NCBI GenBank assembly: GCA_050951845.1
Contig: JBMNJV010000005.1
Span: 124,001 to 188,000, forward strand
Source of the DNA: UBA5436 sp050951845
Lineage (GTDB): Bacteria; Bacillota; Clostridia; Saccharofermentanales; DTU023
Direction: 5' to 3'
DNA length: 64,000 nucleotides
This document shows, piece after piece, positions 34,660 through 42,979 of this stretch. The position numbers and the translations under genes are program-made. Within the stretch, counting starts at the first letter, position 1, and every line of letters begins with the position of its first letter. Below the pieces are notes generated by a model, which was not told where the DNA came from, did no database searches, and was given only the letters and a program-made list of their open reading frames with translations.

Positions 34660-36177
34660 TTATATATCCCATTCATACAATAGTCCCAAATCCCATAAAA
34701 GCGAACTCGTAACATACTTATTCCTTACTTCCCGCGATCCGATCAAAGCATCATGCTTATCTTGTTCCGAATATCCCAGTGCCTGGGGAGTCAAGGGCAA
34801 ATCAAATTTTCGCATGAGGGTTAATAATTCTTCATAACCGGGCAATTCAGTTTCAACAATTTTAATAATTTCAGACCATTTTTCTTGAATTACAGATAAA
34901 CGTTCCGCATGCATTATTTTACTGTTACGCCCTTCGGCATTTGCAATTGCTATTACCTGTTTTGCAGTTTGGGCACCATAAATCCTGTACACCATATTTT
35001 CCCATTGAATCTGATCAAAAGAATCGATAAATTGAACGGCTGTGGCATTTGCCATATCGGATGCAGCCGGATACATACGTAATTTCTGCCATATTTCAAC
35101 CGATAACAATGTACCAACTGCGACTTGCAAACCATGCAGTTGCAGAGTTTCACCACGTTGCAAAGACATCATTTCCCAAACATGAGAAAAATAATGTTCC
35201 AAACCGGAAGCAGGTCTGGAAATCCCGGCAAAACCCATTGCCAACCCTGTAATCAATAAACCCTCAAAGATATTTTCAATTGCCGAATAATATTGTGATC
35301 GCTCTTGTTCATTGACTCGACTCTGTTCAGCGATCCGGTCAATTTCTTCTTTCTGTTCAACTACTATTTCCCGATCAATTAGTTGTTCCTGTTCTGCAAA
35401 TTGTTCACGGTCGATTAGTTGTTTCTGTTCTGCAATTTGTCTCTGTTCATTTTGTTTGCGTTGCAACAATCCGTCAGCCGAATCAATTACTTTCTTTAGA
35501 GCTGAGCGAACCAAGTCAGCAATATTTTCACAATAGTATTCGCCGGTAATTAAATTGCTGATTCGCCATTCACAGATTGAAACATATTTTGCCAACATAT
35601 CACCCAATCCGGCTTGCAGCATATGCACCGGTTCTTCAGCTAAAATTCGTGTATCAGCAATAATCGCTTGGGGACAAGCATTGTATAGCGAAACTTTCAA
35701 ACCGTTCCGGATCATCGATGCATTATTTGAACCGTAACCGTCCATTGAGGCAGCTGTCGCTATCACTACTTGGGGCAGTTTTGCAGCATTGGCAAAAACT
35801 TTTCCGATATCATTCAAAACTCCGGAACCGACGACTACGATTCCGTCACAGCTCCTGTCATAAGCCAGCGTCAAGCCTCCCACCGCATATTCATCCGGCT
35901 CCGGATGTTCATCTTGATAAATAAACTTATCATATATTATTTTTGCTTCACGTAAAACAGGCTCAATATAACACCAAGCCGCGCGATCCGTATTTTGATC
36001 AGCCACAAATAAGGGTTTGCTGATAGCCAAGTCCTGTAATATTTCCGGCAAAAATTCAAGTGCCCGCTCACCTATTTTTACATGACGAATTGCCATTACA
36101 TGATGTTTACCGCAATCACAATCAAAACCCTGCGGACTGATCAATTCCGTCAAACTCATTTCAGATAAAACCCGCAT
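34660..36177 (-). CDS. Iron-containing dehydrogenase, glycerol-1-phosphate dehydrogenase family (AraM/EgsA), with Q/E-rich insertion
   Basis: A cytosolic NAD(P)-dependent dehydrogenase of the AraM/EgsA type, which reduces dihydroxyacetone phosphate to sn-glycerol-1-phosphate. Visible: a nucleotide site GIVVVGSGVLNDIGK, TAASMDGYGS, and metal ligands Asp in GLGDMLAKY, His in SGLEHYFSH and His in QLHGLQVAVG. Between them sits a 50-residue Gln/Glu-rich insertion (about 242-292; REQFAEQEQLIDRE) with internal 11-13-residue repeats and a coiled-coil look. The start ATG 36175-36177 (MRVLSEM) has GGTGA six bases upstream; an ATG four codons earlier has none. It stands alone, with 307 bp to the divergent galE. 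Confidence 0.82.
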   Translation of the reverse strand: MRVLSEMSLTELISPQGFDCDCGKHHVMAIRHVKIGERALEFLPEILQDLAISKPLFVADQNTDRAAWCYIEPVLREAKIIYDKFIYQDEHPEPDEYAVGGLTLAYDRSCDGIVVVGSGVLNDIGKVFANAAKLPQVVIATAASMDGYGSNNASMIRNGLKVSLYNACPQAIIADTRILAEEPVHMLQAGLGDMLAKYVSICEWRISNLITGEYYCENIADLVRSALKKVIDSADGLLQRKQNEQRQIAEQKQLIDREQFAEQEQLIDREIVVEQKEEIDRIAEQSRVNEQERSQYYSAIENIFEGLLITGLAMGFAGISRPASGLEHYFSHVWEMMSLQRGETLQLHGLQVAVGTLLSVEIWQKLRMYPAASDMANATAVQFIDSFDQIQWENMVYRIYGAQTAKQVIAIANAEGRNSKIMHAERLSVIQEKWSEIIKIVETELPGYEELLTLMRKFDLPLTPQALGYSEQDKHDALIGSREVRNKYVTSSLLWDLGLLYEWDI

Positions 36178-36496
36178 TATTTTCACCATTAACGATTGAT
36201 CGTTTTAATAATATTGATGTAATCCTTTAATTGATTAATCTTTAATTGACATTATAAAATATATTCTGATTAATTATCACATAAGACATATAACCTATGC
36301 AATTCATAAGGAGTAAAACATCTGTCTGGCAGAACACGGAAGCTCTGTAATAATTTCATTTAAGAAATAAAAGAATCATAAAAATTGCCACTATTTAGAT
36401 TTGTTGCTTTTTAATTCAGATTGTTTTCGATAATTTACAAAAAAATATATACTGTCAATAACAGTATTAAATCATAAAAGAAAGCGAGCTTATGTT
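36178..36496. other. Divergent intergenic region, araM/egsA-like gene / galE
   Basis: About 319 bp, AT-rich, no gene. It contains the perfect inverted repeat at 36449-36467 close to galE and the weak ribosome binding site of galE (AAAGCGAG). Confidence 0.5.
36449..36467. promoter_or_regulatory. Inverted repeat upstream of galE
   Basis: ATACTGT-CAATA-ACAGTAT, a perfect 7-bp inverted repeat with a 5-base spacer, ending 29 bp before the galE start. Position and symmetry suit a dimeric repressor site, but the regulator is unknown. Confidence 0.4.
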
Positions 36497-37519
36497 GTGA
36501 ATATTTTAGTTACCGGCGGTGCCGGATTTATCGGCAGCCATACTGTTGTAGAATTACTTGATCGCGGAGATCAAGTGGTAATTGTCGATGATTTATCGAA
36601 TAGTCATCTCAAAGTTTTGGATCGCATTGAAAAAATCACCGACAAACGTCCCGATTTTGTTTTAGCAAATGTATGTGATTTTGCTGCAATGGAAAAAGTT
36701 TTTAAGAAATATAATTTTGATTCCGTTATTCATTTTGCCGGTTCCAAAGCGGTTGGTGAAAGTGTCGAAAAACCCTTGCTTTATTACCGTAATAATTTAG
36801 AATCCACCTGGGTTCTGATTGAACTCATGGCAAAATATGATGTGAAGTCAATAATTTTCAGTTCATCGGCAACTGTTTACGGTCAGCCGGATGAGGTTCC
36901 GATTGTTGAAACATCTCCATATTCCACAACCAATCCTTATGGTGAAACAAAAATGATTAACGAATTGTTTTTGAAAGATGTCACCGTAGCTTATCCGAAT
37001 ATTTCCGTCATCTGTTTGCGTTATTTCAATCCGATCGGTGCTCATGAATCAGGCATAATCGGTGAAGATCCGCAAGGAAAGCCCAATAATCTGATGCCTT
37101 TTATCACTCAAGTAGCCATCGGTTTACGTGATAAACTTTCCGTTTTCGGAGATGATTACGATACACATGACGGCACAGGCGTCAGAGACTATATTCATGT
37201 AGTGGACTTAGCTATAGGGCATTTGGCAGCAGTTGATTATCTCATGGCAAATCCCGGCACTGCATTCTTGGCAATTAATCTCGGAACCGGTCATGGGTAT
37301 AGTGTATTGGATTTAGTAAAAACATTCGGTGAAGTAACAGGTGTGGAGATTCCTTATCAAATTGTTGAACGGCGTGCAGGTGACATTGCCACCTGCTATG
37401 CAGATGCAACTTTGGCAAAAGATTTACTCGGTTGGCAAGCAAAATATGATCTCAAACGCATGTGTGAAGACAGCTGGCGTTGGCAAAGCCAAAATCCGAA
37501 AGGCTATAGTGAAAGCTGA
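36497..37519 (+). CDS. galE: UDP-glucose 4-epimerase GalE
   Basis: Interconverts UDP-glucose and UDP-galactose with bound NAD+, feeding the Leloir pathway and cell-surface polysaccharides. A 340-residue extended short-chain dehydrogenase: GGAGFIGSH at the N-terminus, FAGSKAVGES, the catalytic SSSATVYG and YGETK (Tyr ~147, Lys ~151), and RYFNPIGAHESG. Start is GTG with AAAGCGAG upstream. Followed by a strong terminator shared with the convergent gene. Confidence 0.96.
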   Translation: MNILVTGGAGFIGSHTVVELLDRGDQVVIVDDLSNSHLKVLDRIEKITDKRPDFVLANVCDFAAMEKVFKKYNFDSVIHFAGSKAVGESVEKPLLYYRNNLESTWVLIELMAKYDVKSIIFSSSATVYGQPDEVPIVETSPYSTTNPYGETKMINELFLKDVTVAYPNISVICLRYFNPIGAHESGIIGEDPQGKPNNLMPFITQVAIGLRDKLSVFGDDYDTHDGTGVRDYIHVVDLAIGHLAAVDYLMANPGTAFLAINLGTGHGYSVLDLVKTFGEVTGVEIPYQIVERRAGDIATCYADATLAKDLLGWQAKYDLKRMCEDSWRWQSQNPKGYSES

Positions 37520-37654
37520 AATACTAAAAAACTTATAATTCAAAATCTCCAGAGGTGATAATCTTGCAGCTTATGCTTAAAAATTGCAGCGAAAGCTGTT
37601 GCATTGTCACCCTTACAGGCAAAAACCGGCACGTTCTCCGGGCAAACACAATCC

Positions 37655-37692
37655 AAAAAAGTCCGGCGAGAAATTCTCACCGGACTTTTTTG
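37655..37692. terminator. Bidirectional Rho-independent terminator
   Basis: A GC-rich stem GTCCGGCGAG/CTCACCGGAC (one mismatch) with a 5-base loop is flanked by AAAAAA on the left and TTTTTT on the right. It can therefore end transcription from galE on the plus strand and from the secreted-protein gene on the minus strand. Confidence 0.9.
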
Positions 37693-37731
37693 AGTTGGAT
37701 AAACGCCACAAAATATTGTTATATAAGATAA

Positions 37732-38349
37732 TTATTCTTCACAAGATCCGTCATACAAGCCGTTATTTTGGTTACCCGTTCCGCTACCGTCACGTAAGCC
37801 GTTACCGGAGCCGTTATTATTTCCTAAACCAAGGCCCAAGCCTGATTTACCACCTTGATTTTCGCCTTCACATGTACCATCACAATCGGCAAAATGTTGT
37901 TCTATTATCGCAATTCTTGCATTGGCTGATTCCTGAGTCAACTTACCTCGTTCTACCAATTGTTGAATACGTTCTTTTTTTGCTTCCAAAAAGTTAGTTC
38001 TGAATTGTTCCCTAACTCCTGCTTCATCTGCAATCTCACCAAGAGTTTTTCCGCTTTCACGACATTCTTGCAATAATTCTTCAATACTGCGTCCGGTCAA
38101 TTCTGCAACTATTGCTGCCGACTGTGAACCTTGACCCTGGCCTTGACCTTGTCCCAATCCTTGACCTTGTCCTTGTCCCAATCCTTGACCTTGACCTTGT
38201 CCTTGTCCCTGCATCCTTTGTTCCTGAGCCTGACCTTGACCTGTGCCTTGACCCGATTCACCACTGCTTTTTGCAAAAGCTGTCGCCGAACCTAATGCTA
38301 AGCCTAAAACCAAGGCTAATGTTAGAGTTATTGATATAATACGTTTCAT
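37732..38349 (-). CDS. Secreted Gly/Gln-repeat protein with DUF2680-like helical core
   Basis: A 205-residue exported protein. Signal peptide residues 1-26 (ends ATAFA). Residues ~33-75 are almost pure Gly-Gln dipeptide repeats. A helical core (about 80-150) reads LTGRSIEELLQECRESGKT...GEIADEAG and then ERGKLTQESANARI, resembling the DUF2680 family of secreted Bacillus and Clostridium proteins. A Gly/Asn-rich tail follows, with four Cys (CDGTC, CEE). Function is unknown. The repeat DNA consists of 6-bp and 12-bp units, so its length is likely variable. Confidence 0.75.
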   Translation of the reverse strand: MKRIISITLTLALVLGLALGSATAFAKSSGESGQGTGQGQAQEQRMQGQGQGQGQGLGQGQGQGLGQGQGQGQGSQSAAIVAELTGRSIEELLQECRESGKTLGEIADEAGVREQFRTNFLEAKKERIQQLVERGKLTQESANARIAIIEQHFADCDGTCEGENQGGKSGLGLGLGNNNGSGNGLRDGSGTGNQNNGLYDGSCEE

Positions 38350-38703
38350 GATATTATCTCCATTTCATTATTTGTTTTATTAAGTTGCTTAATTGTTTGC
38401 TAAACTTGATTGTTCCTATCATAATCAGATTTTGTGTCAATTTTATGTTTTTCGAAAACTATTTCAGAAAAAGTTTTATCTTAAGCCTGATACTGCTAAA
38501 CCTTTATACTCCGGTCTTTTTGCAACTTAAAGCATTAAATTATTAAGCAACAGAATCATTTTCGCCATACTTTTGACACACATTTCATCTATTCTGAAAT
38601 AACTTTATTAGAAACATAATGATTTAAAATTTAATAAATATTAATCCGAAATATCATATGTGAATATTATCAACTATGACTATTTTCTAAAGAATTCGAA
38701 TAA
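38350..38703. other. Intergenic region between the secreted-protein gene and the two-component system
   Basis: An AT-rich divergent region. It should hold the promoter of the minus-strand secreted-protein gene, which I could not assign, and leads into the clear plus-strand promoter at 38704-38732. No gene is seen. Confidence 0.5.
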
Positions 38704-38732
38704 TTGTTGAACCTACTTCATAGGGCTATAAT
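38704..38732 (+). promoter_or_regulatory. Sigma-A-type promoter of the two-component operon
   Basis: TTGTTG (38704-38709), a 17-bp spacer, and a perfect TATAAT (38727-38732), 28 bp before the response regulator start. Confidence 0.7.
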
Positions 38733-38759
38733 AGATTTTAGATATAATGGAGATTAATT

Positions 38760-39467
38760 ATGACTAACATGCTGATCGTTGACGATAAGCGCCAGATTGT
38801 ATCAGTTTTGGAAGCTTATGCTAAAAAAGAAGGATTTTCAGTTACCAAAACTTACGACGGGCTGACAGCGTTGGCTGCTTTCGAAGCACAAGATTTTGAT
38901 ATTCTTTTACTAGATGTAATGTTGCCCGGAATGGACGGCTTTTCTCTTTGTAGAAAAATTCGCGAAAAAAGTCAGGTACCGATCATTATGATCACTGCGC
39001 GCGGTGAAGATTTTGAACGAATCATGGGACTGGACATCGGCGCAGATGATTATATAGTTAAACCATTTTCACCCGGTGAAGTTATGGCAAGAGTACGTGC
39101 GGTTTTACGCAGACTTGATCCTCATCTGACAAAGGGAAATAACACTCCGGTCAAAATAATGGCATATGATAATCTCACTCTGAATTTAGATTCCTATCAA
39201 ACTACAATATACGATCAAGAAATCATTTTAACAAAAAAAGAGTTTGAAATACTTTGGACCTTGCTCTCTCAAAAGACAAAAGTTTTTACCAGAGACAATC
39301 TGCTAAACAGTATTTGGGGTTTTGATTATGAGGGAGATTCACGTACCGTTGATTCTCATATCAAACGCCTGCGAGCCAAGCTCGATCGGATCTCTCACCC
39401 GAATTGGGAAATTAAAACTATATGGGGTGTAGGTTATAAATTCGAGGGTAAAATTAATGAAGATTAA
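38760..39467 (+). CDS. OmpR/PhoB-family response regulator
   Basis: A 235-residue regulator with an N-terminal receiver domain (acidic pair VDD at 8-9, phosphoacceptor Asp52 in LLLDVMLPGMDG, Thr in MITARGED, Lys in VKPFSP) and a C-terminal winged helix (LTKKEFEILWTLLSQ...SRTVDSHIKRLRAKL...TIWGVGYKF). It overlaps the histidine kinase gene by 11 bp, so the pair is translationally coupled. Target genes and the signal are unknown. Confidence 0.95.
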   Translation: MTNMLIVDDKRQIVSVLEAYAKKEGFSVTKTYDGLTALAAFEAQDFDILLLDVMLPGMDGFSLCRKIREKSQVPIIMITARGEDFERIMGLDIGADDYIVKPFSPGEVMARVRAVLRRLDPHLTKGNNTPVKIMAYDNLTLNLDSYQTTIYDQEIILTKKEFEILWTLLSQKTKVFTRDNLLNSIWGFDYEGDSRTVDSHIKRLRAKLDRISHPNWEIKTIWGVGYKFEGKINED

Positions 39468-41187
39468 AATCCGCGGACGTTTAATGTTGTATTTCTCAAT
39501 AGCTTTAATAACTCTGTCATTTGTGATTAGTTCGTTATTTTTTATTTTGTTCTCGCATTATAATTCGGAACATCACAAAATTGAATTGATCAATCGTGCA
39601 AATAGAATCTCTAATCTTGTTGCTCAAGTCGTTTTTGAAAATCAGCAGACAAACAATATCAGAGAAGTTGATCAGAATTATCAAAGCAATCTCGATAATT
39701 TTAATGATTTCAACAAGCCTATCAATTCCGATAATTTTGATAATTCCGATATATCTGATAATTCCGATAAATCTGATAATCCTGATAAATCAGATTTATC
39801 TAATAGATCCGATAATTCTGATAATACTAATTGCAATCCTAATAATCCCAATAACTCATACCATAAGAATCAAAAAAATAATCCTGCTTCATCCAATCAA
39901 CAAAATGCTCAGATGCGAGGCAAATATAAGACAGGCGGTATCGGTCACGGTCTGGGAGTTTATATGAAAGTTCTGGATAATTTGATTCAAGGTGATTATT
40001 GGCTGGTGGATCAGGAAATGGCACTGATCACCCGTGGCAATGAACAATCTGAATTAAATCTTCACGATCTGCCGGAAGGTTCCGACCTGCTAATTCAACA
40101 AGCTCTGAATGGCAAAAATTCTTATGGTGAAGATTTAAGTGCATTTCTCGGAAATCGAACTATGACTGTAGCGGTTCCGATTACAATAAGTGACGGTACA
40201 ATCAAAGGTGCGGTTTTGTTACATGAACCGACCCAATTTATTACTGATACGAGCAAACAAGCTTTAGAAATACTGCTGATAAGTATGCCGCTTGCTCTTT
40301 TAATTGCTTTTGTTTTAGCAGCAATTTTTTCAAAAAATTTAAGTGATCCTTTACGCAAGCTGGCAAAATCGGCTGCAAAAATCGGCCAAGGAGATTATCA
40401 ACAAAGAAGTGAAATTAAACGCAATGATGAAATCGGAGACCTCGCCGCATCATTCGATCAAATGGCATCTGACTTGGATATTGCCAATCAAAACAAAATC
40501 GAAGCTGAACAAAGACGCCGGAATTTTCTGGCCAATGTCTCTCACGAATTACGGACTCCGATCACGGTAATGCGGGCATCTCTGGAGGCTCTCGCCGACG
40601 GAGTCATCACGGAAGATAAAACCATTGATGATTATTATCAGCAGATGCTCAATGAAAGCAAATATCTTGAGAGATTAGTCGGTGATCTGCTGGAGTTATC
40701 ACGCTTACAGGATCCCGATTTTTTAATCCAATTTGAAAACACAGATCTGCGTGATGTTTGTCAAGATGCCCTCCAAGGGATGCAATCTCTGGCTACCGAA
40801 AAATCAATCAAACTGAAATTTAAACAACAAGGTTCGAATTTCAGCATTTCAGGAGATTATGCAAGATTGCGTCAGATGATTATAATCATTCTTGATAACG
40901 CAATTAAATTTTCTCCGAAAAACGAAACAATAAATCTTTATTTGAAAAATACTGACAACAAATTGTCTGTTATGATAGAGGATCATGGTTCAGGAATCCC
41001 TCCTGAAGATATACCTTTTATTTTTGAAAGATTTCATAAGCAAACCACAGAAGAAAATAAAACAGGCAGCGGTCTCGGATTGGCAATTGCTCGAGAAATC
41101 GCCAAGCGGCATGGTTTGGAGATTAGCATAGAAAGCTCAATCGGAAAAGGCAGTTCCTTTATCATTGAAACTGCCTCTGATGAATAA
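39457..41187 (+). CDS. Sensor histidine kinase with Asp/Asn/Ser-rich extracellular insertion
   Basis: A 576-residue membrane kinase. TM1 ~12-32, an extracytoplasmic part ~33-267, TM2 ~268-290, HAMP ~290-345, HisKA with His ~363 (SHELRTP), and HATPase_c with N (ILDNAIKFSP), G1 (EDHGSGIP), F (IFERFHK) and G2 (GSGLGLAIA) boxes. The sensor region carries a low-complexity stretch (about 75-140) of SDNSDKSDNPDKS-type repeats whose DNA is a near-perfect 12-15-bp repeat. It forms a pair with the response regulator just upstream. Confidence 0.94.
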   Translation: MKIKIRGRLMLYFSIALITLSFVISSLFFILFSHYNSEHHKIELINRANRISNLVAQVVFENQQTNNIREVDQNYQSNLDNFNDFNKPINSDNFDNSDISDNSDKSDNPDKSDLSNRSDNSDNTNCNPNNPNNSYHKNQKNNPASSNQQNAQMRGKYKTGGIGHGLGVYMKVLDNLIQGDYWLVDQEMALITRGNEQSELNLHDLPEGSDLLIQQALNGKNSYGEDLSAFLGNRTMTVAVPITISDGTIKGAVLLHEPTQFITDTSKQALEILLISMPLALLIAFVLAAIFSKNLSDPLRKLAKSAAKIGQGDYQQRSEIKRNDEIGDLAASFDQMASDLDIANQNKIEAEQRRRNFLANVSHELRTPITVMRASLEALADGVITEDKTIDDYYQQMLNESKYLERLVGDLLELSRLQDPDFLIQFENTDLRDVCQDALQGMQSLATEKSIKLKFKQQGSNFSISGDYARLRQMIIIILDNAIKFSPKNETINLYLKNTDNKLSVMIEDHGSGIPPEDIPFIFERFHKQTTEENKTGSGLGLAIAREIAKRHGLEISIESSIGKGSSFIIETASDE

Positions 41188-41271
41188 ACTATTCTAATTA
41201 CTCTTCCGGCTAATCAGCCAAAGTATTTTACCTTTTGAAATTGTGATTCTCAGATAATTCACTCGAATTGA

Positions 41272-42138
41272 TCATTCAATCAGGTCATCATCCTCCAGTT
41301 CTAAACCATTCTTTTCAGATACATATTTGTCCTGAGCTTTTGCCATTTCCGATGCTACATCAGGCACAAAGGTCTGTTCCGTCAGAGGAGGCCTTATATA
41401 TCCTCTGTATTCTTCGATTGGCGGCAACTCTATTATAGGATGTTCAATTAATTCATAAGGAATCATGGACAATAGATGTGAAATGCAGTTAATCCGGGCA
41501 TGTCGTTTAATATCGGAATGAATAACGTACCAAGGCGATAATTTTGTATCGGTATACGCAAACATAATATCTTTGGCCTTTGAATAATCTAACCAACGCT
41601 TACGGGATTCAAGATCCATTTTACTTATTTTCCAGCGTCTTGCAGGATCATTAAGTCTGTTTTGGAAACGACGTTCTTGTTCATCATCGCTGACAGAGAA
41701 CCAATACTTAATCAAAATAATTCCCGAACGAATTAGCATACTTTCAAAAGATGGACAGCTCATTAAAAAATAATTATATTCTTCTTCATTGCAAAAGCCC
41801 ATCACTCTGTCAACACCAGCACGGTTGTACCAACTGCGATCGAATAAAACCATTTCACCTGCAGCAGGAAGATGAGCTACATAACGTTGAAAAAACCATT
41901 GACTTTTTTCTCGTTCAGTCGGAATACCAAGTGCTACAACTCTGCAGACACGAGGATTAAGTGATTCTGTAATTCTCTTAATTGCACCACCTTTACCAGC
42001 AGCATCACGTCCTTCAAAGATAACTACAACTCGTAAACCTTTTTCTTTAATCCACTCCTGAAGATTAACCAATTCAATTTGCAACTCCCTCATTTTCTTC
42101 TCATAAAATGATTTTTTCATTTTATAGACCGGTCCCAT
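41272..42138 (-). CDS. ppk2: Polyphosphate kinase 2 (PPK2)
   Basis: Transfers phosphate between polyphosphate and nucleoside diphosphates or monophosphates. The 288-residue single-domain protein has Walker A GRDAAGKGGAIKR (near residue 45), the lid region RVVALGIPTEREKSQWFFQRY, Walker B DRSWYNRAGVDRVMGF (near 100) and RFQNRLNDPARRWKIS. Its length and motifs fit the class I (ADP/GDP-using) type. AAGGAG lies seven bases before the start. It appears monocistronic; a 15-bp repeat tract lies upstream. Confidence 0.93.
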   Translation of the reverse strand: MGPVYKMKKSFYEKKMRELQIELVNLQEWIKEKGLRVVVIFEGRDAAGKGGAIKRITESLNPRVCRVVALGIPTEREKSQWFFQRYVAHLPAAGEMVLFDRSWYNRAGVDRVMGFCNEEEYNYFLMSCPSFESMLIRSGIILIKYWFSVSDDEQERRFQNRLNDPARRWKISKMDLESRKRWLDYSKAKDIMFAYTDTKLSPWYVIHSDIKRHARINCISHLLSMIPYELIEHPIIELPPIEEYRGYIRPPLTEQTFVPDVASEMAKAQDKYVSEKNGLELEDDDLIE

Positions 42139-42205
42139 GATACGCTCCTTTCATTATTCCAACTACAATCATTAATATTGCTTTCTGCAGAAATAAAAAC
42201 AATTA

Positions 42206-42365
42206 CTTCTCAAACCGATGCTTCTCAAATCGATGCTCCTTAAATCGATGCCTCTCAAATCGATGCTTCTCAAATCGATGCCTCTCAAATCGTTGTTTCT
42301 CAAACCTATGCCTCTCAAACCCATGCCTCTCAAACCCATGCCTCTCAAACCCATGCCTCTCAAAA
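42206..42365. repeat. 15-bp tandem repeat (about 10.7 copies)
   Basis: Units are of the form CTCAAATCGATGCCT, drifting to CTCAAACCCATGCCT at the right end. On the minus strand one frame reads as five-residue repeats (IDLRG/IDLRS), which match the A(D/N)LXX pentapeptide-repeat rule. The frame (42172-42444) begins with TTG, has no ribosome binding site and lies 33 bp upstream of ppk2. I annotate it as repeat, not gene. Confidence 0.85.
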
Positions 42366-42553
42366 GGAAAGAGAAATTATATTTCCATTTATCATTCTCG
42401 ACTTGATAGATATAATCAATAATATTATATCCGATTATACACAAAGTATATAGTGCAAATTTTATACAATTATAATTGAGCTTTCCATTTAAATTATTGT
42501 TGTTATATCAAGTATATACTTATCAAAATTAGTTTTAAATTGGAAGTTGAGCC

Positions 42554-42890
42554 AAAAATTACGGTTCTGCGGATTATCTGACGCTCCGGATTTGCAGGAG
42601 CGGCTTTTTTGACACCGGACTGCCGAAATCTGACCTCATTCTGACAAAAATTACGGTTCTGCGGATTTCGCCCCACAGCGCCGGCTTTTTTGGCACCGGA
42701 CTGCCGAAATCTGAGCTCATTCTGCCAAAAATTACGGTCCTGCGGATTTCGCCCCACAGCGCCGGCTTTTTTGGCACAGCAAAACCGGATATCTTTCTGA
42801 AACCGCTCTTACCGTGCCAAAATTTTCGGTCCTGCGGATTACGGCTCACAGCGCCGACTTTTTTGGCACCGGACTGTCGGGATCTGAGCA
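42554..42890. repeat. GC-richer tandem repeat, 81-92 bp units (4 copies)
   Basis: Landmark AAAAATTACGGTYCTGCGGATT (shown here as a pattern) recurs at 42554, 42646, 42727 and 42819, i.e. spacings of 92, 81 and 92. Each unit also holds GCCGGCTTTTTTGGCAC and TGCCGAAATCTGA, which can pair with the TGCCAAAAATT of the next landmark to make hairpins. The base composition is clearly more GC-rich than the surroundings. Confidence 0.85.
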
Positions 42891-42899
42891 GACAAAAAA

Positions 42900-42956
42900 T
42901 GTCTCAAAAATCAAAGTTTAGCAAATCAAAATTTACAAACCTCGACTTTCGAGACA
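42900..42956. repeat. TGTCTCAAAA inverted repeat
   Basis: TGTCTCAAAA (42900) and TTTCGAGACA (ending 42956) form a 10-bp stem with one mismatch around an AT-rich loop. It lies just downstream of the lyase gene's stop. A related element occurs at 46115-46176. Confidence 0.55.
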
Positions 42957-42979
42957 AATCTTTACAAACAAGTAATTAA

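Noticed and set aside
42503..42849. Minus-strand reading frames in the GC-rich repeats
   Set aside because: Overlapping frames from tandem repeats with no start signals; best treated as repeat DNA.
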